Positions 44,961 to 53,647 of a stretch of DNA of 64,000 bases are shown here, piece after piece. This DNA is from Neobacillus sp. OS1-2 (GTDB taxonomy: Bacteria; Bacillota; Bacilli; Bacillales; Cytobacillaceae). A model generated the notes under the pieces. That model was given only the letters and a program-made list of their open reading frames with translations. It did no database searches and was not told where the DNA came from. Numbering within the stretch: the stretch's first letter is position 1; each line of letters starts with the position of its first letter. Made by a program: the position numbers and the translations under genes. The DNA lies in the NCBI RefSeq assembly GCF_030915505.1, contig NZ_CP133265.1:4244001-4308000 (forward strand). The letters run 5' to 3'.

Positions 44961-45124
44961 TATTCCCTATTGATCAGAACAAATTCAAACCGTTTAAGTC
45001 CTTCGATCTAATCATAACAAAGTGGTCCCCTTGCTCTTCATTGTATATGATACAGAAAAACAAAGGATTCAAATTGCGACATGAGAATGGAAAATAAATG
45101 AATGCAAAAGCAGGAGGGAAATTT

Positions 45125-45328
45125 TTACTTTTGACGTACTGGTGCTTGAAGTGGGACGGCAGGAGCTGAAAGAGATCCTAATGTAGTGCCAATGGTCGTA
45201 TAGCCAGCAATGTGAGAGGAACGCTGAATGGTCCCTGCCCCAGTACCAATTTGTAAAACTCCAGCATTAGCAATTATGCCGATTTTTAAAAAATTTATAT
45301 CGAATGTTTGTTTCAGATGTTTATCCAT
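45125..45328 (-). CDS. GerPB-like spore germination protein
   Basis: A 67-aa protein. The segment INFLKIGIIANAGVLQIGTAG-like strand pair followed by a Ser/Pro-rich tail resembles GerPB, one of six small proteins that help nutrients cross the spore coat. Normally gerPABCDEF form one operon; here the gene stands alone, convergent to the thiolase gene. ATG 45328 has an AGAGGTGA site. It may be a stand-alone paralogue. Confidence 0.65.
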   Translation of the reverse strand: MDKHLKQTFDINFLKIGIIANAGVLQIGTGAGTIQRSSHIAGYTTIGTTLGSLSAPAVPLQAPVRQK

Positions 45329-45556
45329 TTCATTCACCTCTTATTAATATATGTCAAAAATTTAGGGTCAATTCTGATTTTAAAGATTGTTTAGGCAAAA
45401 AAGGATTGGTAACCTGAAAACATTATAAATGGCATTTTATAAATCACCCTATGCTTATCATATTAACGGATTGTGTAGTTCAAGGAAAATTCATAGTATG
45501 TAAGATACTGGGATCTACTATATGATATGATTTAGAAAAAAGGGGTGGGGATTTTT

Positions 45557-45718
45557 ATGATGGGAGTAATGGGTTTTGGGTCATTCCTATTTACAATCGG
45601 ATTGCCTTTGGTAATAGTTTTTCTTGTAATATGGACGTATAAGATAAAAAGAAATAGTGACATCCAAGTTGAACAAAACAATAGGATTATTAAATTGTTG
45701 GAGAAAATGGTCAAGTAA
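45557..45718 (+). CDS. Small single-pass membrane protein
   Basis: A 53-aa protein with one transmembrane helix (about residues 9-26: FLFTIGLPLVIVFLVIW) followed by a basic, then polar helical tail. GGGGTGGGG lies 7 nt before the ATG. I do not recognise a family. It ends 43 nt before another membrane protein gene, so the two are likely co-transcribed. Confidence 0.6.
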   Translation: MMGVMGFGSFLFTIGLPLVIVFLVIWTYKIKRNSDIQVEQNNRIIKLLEKMVK

Positions 45719-45761
45719 AGGAAACTCCGTTAGAGGATTGCCTTTTGGGAGGCAGGTAAAA

Positions 45762-46061
45762 ATGAGGTTTATGTTAGAGCTAATTCGTATTATTTTTATA
45801 TTTATTTTTCTTGGCGGCCTGGTAGGGGCAATTATAGGAAATATTTATACCAGCAATGATGTAACAGAGAGATATTCCTGGCTTAGTTCAATAGCGATAT
45901 TATTATTACTTTTTGTTTTATATAGGAATAAACTACAATTCTTTGGTTGGTATAAAGGAAAGGGTAGTGAAAAACTTCCAAAGCCTTTTTCATTAATGCT
46001 AATTTGTCTTTCCCTTTTGCTACTCATTACACCATTTATTTTAGGTTTGATAGTAAGCTAA
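45762..46061 (+). CDS. Small hypothetical membrane protein
   Basis: A 99-aa protein with three hydrophobic segments (about 5-23, 38-52 and 77-98). GGGAGG followed by CAGGT precedes ATG 45762; a longer in-frame extension to 45657 would overlap the preceding small gene in another frame and has no ribosome site. No family recognised. It ends before a strong terminator shared with the rhodanese gene. Confidence 0.6.
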   Translation: MRFMLELIRIIFIFIFLGGLVGAIIGNIYTSNDVTERYSWLSSIAILLLLFVLYRNKLQFFGWYKGKGSEKLPKPFSLMLICLSLLLLITPFILGLIVS

Positions 46062-46180
46062 ACCAACGATTAGCTACAAGAGTTACAGATATGTATCGCT
46101 ACGCAATCTTCTTCTTGTTGAGCTAAGTAGGCAGTTATGCCGAAGAAGGATTTTTAGTTGTGGTTTCTTGTGACTATAGT

Positions 46181-46214
46181 AAAAAGGAGATTAAAACATT
46201 CTAATCTCCTTTTT
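46181..46214. terminator. Bidirectional terminator between convergent genes
   Basis: AAAAAGGAGATTA/TAATCTCCTTTTT, a perfect 13 bp stem with an 8-nt loop and A/T runs on both sides. It ends the small membrane protein unit and the MarR-rhodanese unit. Confidence 0.9.
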
Positions 46215-46309
46215 CATTAATCATTTTTTCTGCTAGTAGGTTGAAATCTCTTTCACTGATCTCCAAATGACCCAATCGAAAAGAATAGCCCCTGTATTTT
46301 GCACTAGAG

Positions 46310-46702
46310 TCAGCACCCACAACTATCAGACAGGGTAACATCTTGAGAAGAATCTGAAACAGGAAAGTTCATCTCTTTCCAAGCCGCGATTCCCCCGGTC
46401 AACTCTTTTACTTTATATCCACGTTCTAATAAAAACGTTGCTACTTTGGCAGCTGTGTTACACCAGACATCCCAGCAGTAAACAATAATTTCCTTATCTT
46501 TCGGAATTTCATGTAAACGAACGGGCAGCTCTTGTTGGGGAATGATCGTAGCATCCTTAATTGTTAAACTTCTGACCTGTTTAGGACCGTTTCTTACATC
46601 AATCAAAAAGTATTTTTCTGGATCAACTTGTGTCAATTTCAAATAATCCATAGGGCTAATCGTTGCTTCTAATCGTGCATTAAAATAATCAAGAGCATTC
46701 AT
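46310..46702 (-). CDS. Rhodanese-like domain protein
   Basis: A 130-aa single rhodanese domain, which transfers or carries sulfane sulfur. The DVRNGPKQV segment and the active-site loop in VYCWDVWCNTA (catalytic Cys in the first position) are visible, as is the GYKVKELTGGIAAWKEM helix. The C-terminus ends DSCGC, adding two cysteines. It is 18 nt behind a MarR regulator on the same strand and is probably controlled by it. A second, overlapping frame near its 3' end is discussed in the findings. Confidence 0.87.
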   Translation of the reverse strand: MNALDYFNARLEATISPMDYLKLTQVDPEKYFLIDVRNGPKQVRSLTIKDATIIPQQELPVRLHEIPKDKEIIVYCWDVWCNTAAKVATFLLERGYKVKELTGGIAAWKEMNFPVSDSSQDVTLSDSCGC

Positions 46703-46720
46703 AAATATGTACCCTCCGTT

Positions 46721-47140
46721 TTATAGTGTAGTCCAAATTTTAATAAGGAACTCCTTCAACAATTGTTTTTCATGATCGCTTAAAGGGGCTAATACTTCTA
46801 ATTCTATATCGATTAGAAAATCCCAACGTGATTCTAATACTTCATTCCCTTTTGAAGTAATCAATAGGCTATAGGACCTTCTGTCATTAGGATTCCTTGT
46901 CCTCTCTACAAATCCTAATGATTCTAAGTGATCGATATGGCTTACCATTGTTGTCCGATCAATTTGTAGGTTTTCAGATATATCTTTTTGTGATGAATAA
47001 GGGTTTCCATTAATAAATAAAAGCACCCCGTATTGTCTAGCGTTAATATCATATGGTGCAAGACCCTCAGCAAACCGAGTTTCCATTTTCTGAAGTACCT
47101 TTCCGAGCAAAAATCCATAAGATTGATTCCATTTTTCCAA
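46721..47140 (-). CDS. MarR family transcriptional regulator
   Basis: A 139-aa winged-helix regulator. The wing with RNPNDRRSYSLLITSKG and recognition helix (QKDISENLQIDRTTMVSHIDHLESLGF) are typical of MarR. ACGGAGGTG precedes the ATG. It forms a two-gene unit with the rhodanese. A palindrome at 47179-47197 lies in its promoter region and is a likely autoregulatory operator. Confidence 0.88.
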   Translation of the reverse strand: MEKWNQSYGFLLGKVLQKMETRFAEGLAPYDINARQYGVLLFINGNPYSSQKDISENLQIDRTTMVSHIDHLESLGFVERTRNPNDRRSYSLLITSKGNEVLESRWDFLIDIELEVLAPLSDHEKQLLKEFLIKIWTTL

Positions 47141-47178
47141 AATTAATATTCACCTCCGTATATAATCACCTTAACATA

Positions 47179-47197
47179 TAATCAGTGTAACTGATTA
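47179..47197 (-). promoter_or_regulatory. Putative MarR operator
   Basis: Perfect inverted repeat TAATCAGT-GTA-ACTGATTA, 39 nt upstream of the MarR start codon. Symmetry and size fit a MarR dimer site. Confidence 0.7.
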
Positions 47198-47406
47198 ATT
47201 TTCAAAATACAAGTAGATATCTTCGTATTTCTGAAATAAAAGACTGTAAGAAAAGGACAAGTTTATGAAAAAGTATAGGGGGACGTAGAATAAATGATGG
47301 AAGTCGCTGCGGTTGTTTTTTTCTTGTTAAACTATGAAGCAGGTTTGTTGAATAAAAAAAGGACCCCAGGAACCAAGTGGTAATTCCGAGGCCACATCTG
47401 AACAAG

Positions 47407-47979
47407 TCATGCTTCCGCAAGGGCGGAGAGGATTTCCTGCGTTGTGCGTGTACGCCCAATGCGTGGGAAAATAGTATTTTTCACGTGATCGTGCTCCGCT
47501 TCGGAAAACCCGGTCATTGCATCGATAGCAAAAATCTGCTGATATCCGTGCATAAACGCCTCCCGAGCGGTCGTATCCACACCAATCCCGGTAGCAATGC
47601 CGCATAAGACGATAGTGTCGATTCCGCGGCGGCGCAGTTGCAGATCGAGCTCCGTTCCGTAAAAAGCACCCCATTGTTTCTTGGTGATGACGTGATCCGT
47701 ATCGGCTACTTTCAATTCCGGGACAATTTGATCCCATTCTTCCGGCAAATTTAGTGGTGGGGAAGGTGAATCCAGCTTCGGCTTCGGGATATCCTTCATA
47801 TCTTTGCTCGATACTCGGATTAGTGCAACCATCGAGCCGTGCTCACGGAAGGCATCTGCCAAGGCCGCTGCATTAGAAACAACCTGCTCGGCGGAATAAG
47901 GGGCATATTTGCTACCTAGCCATTTTTGCAAATCAATGACAACCAACGCTGTTTTTTGCAAATCCAACAATTTTTCCAT
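47407..47979 (-). CDS. Isochorismatase family cysteine hydrolase
   Basis: A 190-aa hydrolase of the isochorismatase/nicotinamidase superfamily. The catalytic Asp16 (VVIDLQKW), a Lys in TKKQWGAF and the nucleophile Cys in VLCGIATGIGVDTTARE form the triad. The substrate may be an amide, N-carbamoyl compound or isochorismate-like ether. It is divergent from a TetR-type regulator at 48.1 kb, which may control it. Base composition is noticeably more GC-rich than its surroundings, which may indicate acquisition from elsewhere. Confidence 0.87.
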   Translation of the reverse strand: MEKLLDLQKTALVVIDLQKWLGSKYAPYSAEQVVSNAAALADAFREHGSMVALIRVSSKDMKDIPKPKLDSPSPPLNLPEEWDQIVPELKVADTDHVITKKQWGAFYGTELDLQLRRRGIDTIVLCGIATGIGVDTTAREAFMHGYQQIFAIDAMTGFSEAEHDHVKNTIFPRIGRTRTTQEILSALAEA

Positions 47980-48041
47980 TTTCCTATTTCTCCTCGTTGT
48001 CTATATTTGACCATAAGTTATAAATAATAATCACAGGGTCA

Positions 48042-48087
48042 TTGACTTTATGTTTAATATTTTGTACTCTAATTCATAAATAGTCAA
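48042..48087 (+). promoter_or_regulatory. Possible operator/promoter of the TetR gene
   Basis: An imperfect inverted repeat TTGACT...TTATG and CATAA...AGTCAA spans the region. TTGACT (48042-48047) and TACTCT (48065-48070) with a 17-nt spacer could be the promoter, so the repeat arms would overlap it. A GACC/GGTC pair lies further upstream towards the isochorismatase gene. Confidence 0.4.
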
Positions 48088-48104
48088 GTGGGGAGATTTT
48101 GTTT

Positions 48105-48992
48105 ATGAGTGTGACCAAGGAAGAAGTTATAAAATCGGCGACGAAGCTTTTTAAAGAACGGGGTTTTCTTTCAACAACCATACAGGATATTGCTGAGGAT
48201 TGTGGCATAGCCAAGGGATCAGTTTATAAATTTTTCCCTTCTAAGGAAGACTTATTCAGCGAGGTGTTTAATCAATGCCTTAATATCTATTTTGATCAAG
48301 TCGATGAGGTGGCAAGACTTCCAGAACTCACTTCAAAAGAGAAGTTTCTGCAACAGATCATTCTGCGTTTTCGTTATTTTATAGAGTACAAGCATATTCT
48401 TGTCGAATTTACCGAGCTCCCCATACAACAGGATCCCAAGTTCCAACCGTTAAGACACCAGTTTAGGGGGCGGCTCATCCGATGGCATAGAGACTGCTTA
48501 CTGGAAATGTACGGCGAAGAAATCTATCCGTATCTATGGGATATGGTTTCCATCTATCGAGCGATTTTGAAGGAGTATCTATTTTGGCTTGTTTATGAAG
48601 AAAAATCGTTATCGCTCGAGGAAACGGCAAATTTCATTTTGGACAAACTCAATGTGCTCTCGAAGCATATGAGGGATTCCAATCGAAAGCCTCTTCTGAA
48701 ACAGGCTTCTTTTGATAGGTATTTAAGCTGGGGGTTCGAGGACCGCCAAATAGACAAGGAACAAATCCTTACTGAGCTGTTTTTGAAGATGGATTTGGTC
48801 CTTGAGACTCTTCCGTCCAGTGCCAAATATCGTTCGGAGCTAAAAGAAATTTGCTGTTTTATCCAGATGGAGGTTAGAAAGGCGGAACCAAATCACCCTT
48901 TGCTACAAGCATCGCTTTACTATTTGGAAAGGGAAAAGGAGTTTAAAAGTTTGGTCGTCCAGTTGAGGAATATTGTTCATTCGGGATTTTAG
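48105..48992 (+). CDS. TetR family transcriptional regulator, long form
   Basis: A 295-aa TetR-type regulator, longer than the usual 190-200 aa because of a large C-terminal helical extension. The HTH is at about residues 25-48 (TTIQDIAEDCGIAKGSVYKFFPSKEDLF). Members of the YfiR/YcgE-like Bacillus group have similar length. ATG 48105 has GGGGAG 8 nt upstream. It is divergent from the isochorismatase gene and probably controls it or itself. Confidence 0.85.
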   Translation: MSVTKEEVIKSATKLFKERGFLSTTIQDIAEDCGIAKGSVYKFFPSKEDLFSEVFNQCLNIYFDQVDEVARLPELTSKEKFLQQIILRFRYFIEYKHILVEFTELPIQQDPKFQPLRHQFRGRLIRWHRDCLLEMYGEEIYPYLWDMVSIYRAILKEYLFWLVYEEKSLSLEETANFILDKLNVLSKHMRDSNRKPLLKQASFDRYLSWGFEDRQIDKEQILTELFLKMDLVLETLPSSAKYRSELKEICCFIQMEVRKAEPNHPLLQASLYYLEREKEFKSLVVQLRNIVHSGF

Positions 48993-49143
48993 GTTTTTCC
49001 CGCTTTTCGGTCTACCTAATGGGGCGATCCAACCGTTTTGAAGGAATACGAATGTCGTGAAAGTAGAGGATTATTATGTATTTGTTTCTATCTATTCTTC
49101 TAAGTGTCCTAAAGCAGTAAACAAATCTTAAGGAGGTTTTGTG

Positions 49144-49593
49144 GTGAATCAAACTAAATTCATCCTAACTCAGTATAATCCGATGTATGCTGAACAGACA
49201 GTGAAAATGTGGCGAGATAGTAAGGAACGAGCTATTGGTCAGAAAGAAATTCATAGCTTTGAAAATCATCAATACTTTTTAAATAATATACTACCCAAAC
49301 AATATCAAATAGATTTAGCGATAATGGATGACAAAGTTGTTGGAATGATTGCCTATAATGACAGGGAGATAAACCAACTTTACATTCATATTGATTATCA
49401 AGGAATCGGTATTGGTCAAACATTACTTGACAAGGTAAAAGAACATTCAAGCGGGGGATTAACATTATATACATTTGAAGTAAATGAAACCGCACAACGA
49501 TTTTATGAAAAGAATGGATTTAAAATCATTGATAGAGGGCACGAAAATGAAGAAAATTTACCTGATATTAAATATGAATGGATATCTAAATAA
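49144..49593 (+). CDS. GNAT family N-acetyltransferase
   Basis: A 149-aa GNAT enzyme. The acetyl-CoA loop is in IDYQGIGIGQTLLDKV and the C-terminal strand motif is NETAQRFYEKNGFKIIDRG. GTG 49144 follows AAGGAGG by 6-7 nt; the adjacent in-frame GTG at 49141 is an alternative. Acceptor unknown. Monocistronic. Confidence 0.8.
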   Translation: MNQTKFILTQYNPMYAEQTVKMWRDSKERAIGQKEIHSFENHQYFLNNILPKQYQIDLAIMDDKVVGMIAYNDREINQLYIHIDYQGIGIGQTLLDKVKEHSSGGLTLYTFEVNETAQRFYEKNGFKIIDRGHENEENLPDIKYEWISK

Positions 49594-49897
49594 ATAATAC
49601 GGAAAAGGATAAGTTTGTGTTAGCTGTTAGAATAATGTATCTCCATTATGTTTTACATTAGTTAGAGAAACGATGAAAGATTATAATTTATCCAGTATAA
49701 AAAAACTAAATAGTAGCAAAATAGTGTCGAACAAGCAAAGATATCCTCTTAGTTTATAAATGAATGGATGCTATAACTTATGTTTTCTACTTTGTCTTAG
49801 CTTTTACAATGCATTTATTTAAAGAACTTGAGAAAACCTTAGTTAAATATATGTTCTTATTGATATAAGCATTTATTAATGTAGAGGTGATGTTATA
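49594..49897. other. AT-rich interval without a gene
   Basis: About 300 nt of very AT-rich sequence. I see no ribosome-site-led frame, hairpin terminator or repeat in it. Confidence 0.5.
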
Positions 49898-50668
49898 GTG
49901 GGTTTCTTTGATCGGAAAGCAATTTGCGGTGTGTGTAATAAAGAAGTTGGACTTAATCGATACAAAATTAAAAAATCAGACGCCTGGTTGTGTCCCAGTT
50001 GCTTAAAACAAGTTGGGGGAGCTACGGCCATTAATGTGAATAAAATCACCATTGAAGAAATCAAAGCGATTATTCAAGAGAAGGAAGACAAACTTGGTGA
50101 TGACCCCATGTCTCGTGCCGAAAATATGTACAACTATTGTAAAGAGAATAAATTCGGTTCTGGTTTTAACGAAAAGTGGGGGGTTAAACACTTCAAAGTC
50201 TTACAAGATAATCTAATTCGCGGCGAAAAGGTATTAATGACCTTTATCGGATTGCACAATTATCAATCCCCTACTAAACATGATAGTAACTATGCTTATG
50301 CAATTACCAACAAACGAATTTTGTTTGGTCAGAAGTCTTTAACTGGCGAGAAATTTAAAGCGGTTAATCATGAAAGAATAAACGATATCTCTTTCGAAAA
50401 AGGGATGATATTTGGCGTTCTCACGATCGATACTCCCCAAGAGAAGTTTAATATTGCTTTAGATTCAGCTTCTGCGTCGTCCATAAACAATACGATTCAC
50501 GAAGTTTTGGACAATTTAAGGGTTTCTAATGCCCAAGAAAGTAATCCACAGCCATCTGCCAATACTTCTTCTGCTGAAGAGATTTTAAAATTTAAAGAAC
50601 TTTTAGATTCTGGAATCATTACCGAAGAAGAATTCGAAGCTAAAAAAAAGCAGCTTCTTGGACTATAA
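49898..50668 (+). CDS. DUF4428-PH-SHOCT multidomain protein
   Basis: A 256-aa cytoplasmic protein with three modules. A DUF4428 zinc ribbon at the N-terminus has Cys10, Cys13, Cys32 and Cys35. A bacterial PH-like domain (about 105-205) carries YAITNKRILFGQ. A SHOCT motif ends the protein (LKFKELLDSGIITEEEFEAKKKQLL). GTG 49898 has an AGAGGTGAT site. This architecture is widespread in Firmicutes, sometimes near phage or stress genes; its function is unknown. Monocistronic, with a strong terminator behind. Confidence 0.82.
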   Translation: MGFFDRKAICGVCNKEVGLNRYKIKKSDAWLCPSCLKQVGGATAINVNKITIEEIKAIIQEKEDKLGDDPMSRAENMYNYCKENKFGSGFNEKWGVKHFKVLQDNLIRGEKVLMTFIGLHNYQSPTKHDSNYAYAITNKRILFGQKSLTGEKFKAVNHERINDISFEKGMIFGVLTIDTPQEKFNIALDSASASSINNTIHEVLDNLRVSNAQESNPQPSANTSSAEEILKFKELLDSGIITEEEFEAKKKQLLGL

Positions 50669-50797
50669 GTGTTTCAACCTCCTTACTGTTTGGAAAATAC
50701 ATTTTAAAAAATATGGAGGTTTCATTAATGTATTCTAATTTAAAAACATCCATGTAAAGAATAGCACGAAAATTCTATTGAGCTTTACTTTAAAACC

Positions 50798-50824
50798 AGG
50801 TTGCCGCGGCAACCTTTTTCTTAT
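50798..50824 (+). terminator. Rho-independent terminator after the DUF4428 gene
   Basis: AGGTTGCCG/CGGCAACCT, a perfect GC-rich palindrome, followed by TTTTTCTT. Confidence 0.88.
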
Positions 50825-50867
50825 TGCACGAAACCAGCTTATTACTTAAACAAACGGGGCCTAGGAT

Positions 50868-50897
50868 GGGATCGCTGAGAACGATCTCGTTTTTTTC
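50868..50897 (+). terminator. Second terminator hairpin before yitT-like gene
   Basis: GATCG/CGATC stem with a 7-nt loop and then a T7 run. It could act as an extra terminator or as part of a leader; the coding start of the YitT protein is 80 nt further on. Confidence 0.55.
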
Positions 50898-50978
50898 TGC
50901 CTAAACGGTTTCAAACTTAAAAGTTCAAGAAGATTTATGGTATGCTTAAATACAAAAGCATAGGAAAAGAGGAATTAT

Positions 50979-51851
50979 ATGAGCGTAACCCAAAAGCAAA
51001 GGACTATTAAATTTAGAATGATTTTACGAGGAATTTTAGTTATTCTTGGGGGGTTTATAGCAGCATATGGGCTGGAAACCGTGTTAATCCCAAATAACGT
51101 ATCGGATGGTGGAGTAACCGGCATAAGCATTGTTGTTTCTGAATTATTTGGACTGCCATTAGGAGCCCTAATTGCTATTATAAATATCCCTTTTATTTGG
51201 TTAGGCTATAAACAAATTGGAAAAACTTTCGCCATTTTTTCGATAATTGGTATTGTTTCACTTTCAGTTGGTACAATGGTATTTCACCATACACCGGCAA
51301 TTATTCAAGGGGATACTTTATTAATAACCGTTGTTGGAGGTATTATCCTTGGTTTTGGAATGGGATTAGCCTTGCGTAATGGTGGCGCGTTAGATGGAAT
51401 TGATATGCTTGCCGTCCTTTTATCGAGAAAATTACCTTTTGGAACAAGTGATTTTATTCTTTTCTTAAACGTATTTGTCTTTATGATCGTTTCAAGCGTA
51501 TTCGGTTTACAAGGAGCCATTCTTTCAGCAATTGCTTACTTTATTGCATCTAAAGTAATTCACATTGTAGAAGAAGGCTTGAGTGGTTCTAAAACCTTTA
51601 AAATTATCACAACCAGTCCTGAATTAATGGTAAAGACTATTCGTGACCGCCTAGGAAGAAGTGCAACGTTTAATGAGGTTTATGGTGGATATTCTCACGA
51701 AAGATTTATTGAAATCACCTGTGTCATTAATCGCTTAGAAGAAACGAAACTAAAAGAAATTATTAGCGAAATAGACCCAAAATCTTTTGTTACAGTATAT
51801 GATATGGCCGAAGTGAAGGGTGGCAATTTCAGAAAGAATAATATTCATTAG
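50979..51851 (+). CDS. YitT family membrane protein
   Basis: A 290-aa membrane protein of the YitT (DUF161 plus DUF2179) family. Five or six hydrophobic segments occupy residues about 12-185, with the LIPNNVSDGGVTGIS and NGGALDGIDMLA motifs. The C-terminal soluble DUF2179 domain (about 200-285) ends in TVYDMAEVKGGNFRKNN. The family is presumed to transport small molecules; its substrate is not established. AGAGG precedes the ATG and a terminator follows. Several paralogues per Bacillus genome are normal. Confidence 0.9.
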   Translation: MSVTQKQRTIKFRMILRGILVILGGFIAAYGLETVLIPNNVSDGGVTGISIVVSELFGLPLGALIAIINIPFIWLGYKQIGKTFAIFSIIGIVSLSVGTMVFHHTPAIIQGDTLLITVVGGIILGFGMGLALRNGGALDGIDMLAVLLSRKLPFGTSDFILFLNVFVFMIVSSVFGLQGAILSAIAYFIASKVIHIVEEGLSGSKTFKIITTSPELMVKTIRDRLGRSATFNEVYGGYSHERFIEITCVINRLEETKLKEIISEIDPKSFVTVYDMAEVKGGNFRKNNIH

Positions 51852-51904
51852 AAAATATGTGAACTATTACACTAAAAACTATAGTGGGCAAGAGTTAAAG
51901 ATAG

Positions 51905-51929
51905 GGATCGCTGCGGCGATCCTTTACTT
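51905..51929 (+). terminator. Hairpin after the YitT gene
   Basis: GGATCGC/GCGATCC stem with a 4-nt loop, followed by TTTACTTA. A moderate terminator. Confidence 0.65.
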
Positions 51930-52159
51930 ATAGTTGATGTACAAAAAGCTATACATTCAAGGTGAGTTTCGACAATCCGAGGAAACGGATTTTCCTTTGA
52001 AAAAATAGAGCAGGATAGGTAAAGAAGGAAATTAAGCCAAAAATGTGGAATAAATATAAACGTAAATAATCCCCACAAGGTGGTTTTTTATGAATAAGAG
52101 TATAAAATACAATCTTCAACAGTACTCATGATAAATTAACAATGAATGGAGCGATATTT

Positions 52160-53380
52160 TTGAAAACGTTTGAGGAAAAATTAAAAAGCTATGCAGAATT
52201 GGTTGTAAAAGTGGGATTAAACGTTCAACCGAACCAAGTCCTTTATGTAAGAGCTAGTGTGGATACGATTCCATTTGCTAGAGCTGTTACTCACGAGGCG
52301 TACAATGCTGGTGCAAAAAATGTGTATGTGGACTATATTGATCCTGAAATTACACTCTCACGGTATTTGAGAGCATCAGACGATGTGTTCACAGAGTTTC
52401 CCGAATGGGAGCGAACTCAACGCGAGAAGTTGATTGATAAGGATGCGGCATTTTTATTTATCGTTTCCGAGGATCCGGATTTATTATCAAAAGTTGATCC
52501 AAATCGAATTGCGAATTACCAAAAAGTAAGTGGTGAAGCCATGGTGAAATGGCGAGAACAACAAGATGATGTAAGTTGGGTCATCTGCGCTGCTCCAAGT
52601 CAAGCCTGGGCAGATAAGGTTTTTACAGGCGAAACAAATAGCCTAGACAAACTTTGGGATGCCATCTTCAATTCAGTACGTGTAGGGGAAAGTGAACCTG
52701 TAATGGTATGGAAAGATCATATTGGAAACTTGCTCCAAAAAGCCACTTATTTAAATGAAAAGAAATATAAGAAATTACATTATAAAGCGGAAGGCACAGA
52801 TCTATCGATTGAGCTTCATCCTCGACATCTTTGGAGAAGTGGTGGAACCGAAAATCGTCATGGTGTTCCATTTGTTGCAAATATGCCAACTGAGGAAGTC
52901 TTCACTTCGCCATTACGTTCAGGTGTGAATGGTGTCGTTTCGAGTAAAAAACCACTTAGTTATGCGGGTAATTTAATTGATGAGTTCAAATTAACTTTTG
53001 AGAATGGTAGAATTGTGGATGTTACAGCTAAGAAGGGCGAAGAAGTATTAAAGAACCTGGTACAAACAGATGAAGGCTCCCATTATCTTGGTGAAATCGC
53101 CCTGGTGCCACATGACTCGCCTATTTCTAACACAAACATCCTTTTCCTAAATACATTATTTGATGAAAATGCTGCAAACCATTTAGCATTAGGGTTCGGT
53201 TTCCCTAACTGTATTGAAGATGGAGAGAACATGACGAAAGAGCAACTTAAGGAAGTAGAACTAAATTCGAGTATAACTCATGTTGATTTCATGATTGGTT
53301 GTGCGGATATGGAGATTGATGGTGAATTACCTGATGGTACACGTGAGCCAATTTTCCGTAAAGGAAATTGGGCTTTCTAA
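52160..53380 (+). CDS. M29 family metal-dependent aminopeptidase
   Basis: A 406-aa thermophilic-type aminopeptidase (AmpS/AmpT family, M29), which removes N-terminal residues from peptides with a two-metal centre. N-terminal AELVVKVGLNVQPNQVLYVRAS, central HPRHLWRSGGTENRHGVPFVANMPTEEVFTSP and C-terminal HVDFMIG with metal ligands are all family signatures. I start at TTG 52160 (GGAG 9 nt upstream), which gives the usual MKTFEEKL N-terminus; an in-frame ATG at 52142 is possible. Monocistronic with a terminator. Confidence 0.9.
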   Translation: MKTFEEKLKSYAELVVKVGLNVQPNQVLYVRASVDTIPFARAVTHEAYNAGAKNVYVDYIDPEITLSRYLRASDDVFTEFPEWERTQREKLIDKDAAFLFIVSEDPDLLSKVDPNRIANYQKVSGEAMVKWREQQDDVSWVICAAPSQAWADKVFTGETNSLDKLWDAIFNSVRVGESEPVMVWKDHIGNLLQKATYLNEKKYKKLHYKAEGTDLSIELHPRHLWRSGGTENRHGVPFVANMPTEEVFTSPLRSGVNGVVSSKKPLSYAGNLIDEFKLTFENGRIVDVTAKKGEEVLKNLVQTDEGSHYLGEIALVPHDSPISNTNILFLNTLFDENAANHLALGFGFPNCIEDGENMTKEQLKEVELNSSITHVDFMIGCADMEIDGELPDGTREPIFRKGNWAF

Positions 53381-53409
53381 TTGATTTTATAGAAGAATAT
53401 TTTGTTTAA

Positions 53410-53450
53410 ATGGGCTTTTCCGGCATCACGGGAAAGTCCATTTTGTTTTT
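53410..53450 (+). terminator. Rho-independent terminator after the aminopeptidase gene
   Basis: ATGGGCTTTTCC/GGGAAAGTCCAT stem with wobble pairs, then TTTTGTTTTT. Confidence 0.8.
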
Positions 53451-53647
53451 CAATGGACTCGACTAATTTACACCGAACTAAGTAACCGATGAGGCTATTT
53501 TTTCCTCCCCTGGTAAATGTGAGGGTTCTCTCTTACCATAAGATTAATATTGTTATATACTATTATAAATAGGTTTATAATGTTAATTTATGGTTTATTC
53601 AAAGATTTCTAGATTGTTCCGTAAAAAATACGATAAGGAGTCCTAAA

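Noticed and set aside
44888..45097. 69-codon frame after the thiolase gene
   Set aside because: It overlaps the thiolase end and runs through the palindromic terminator at 44935-44960; no ribosome site.
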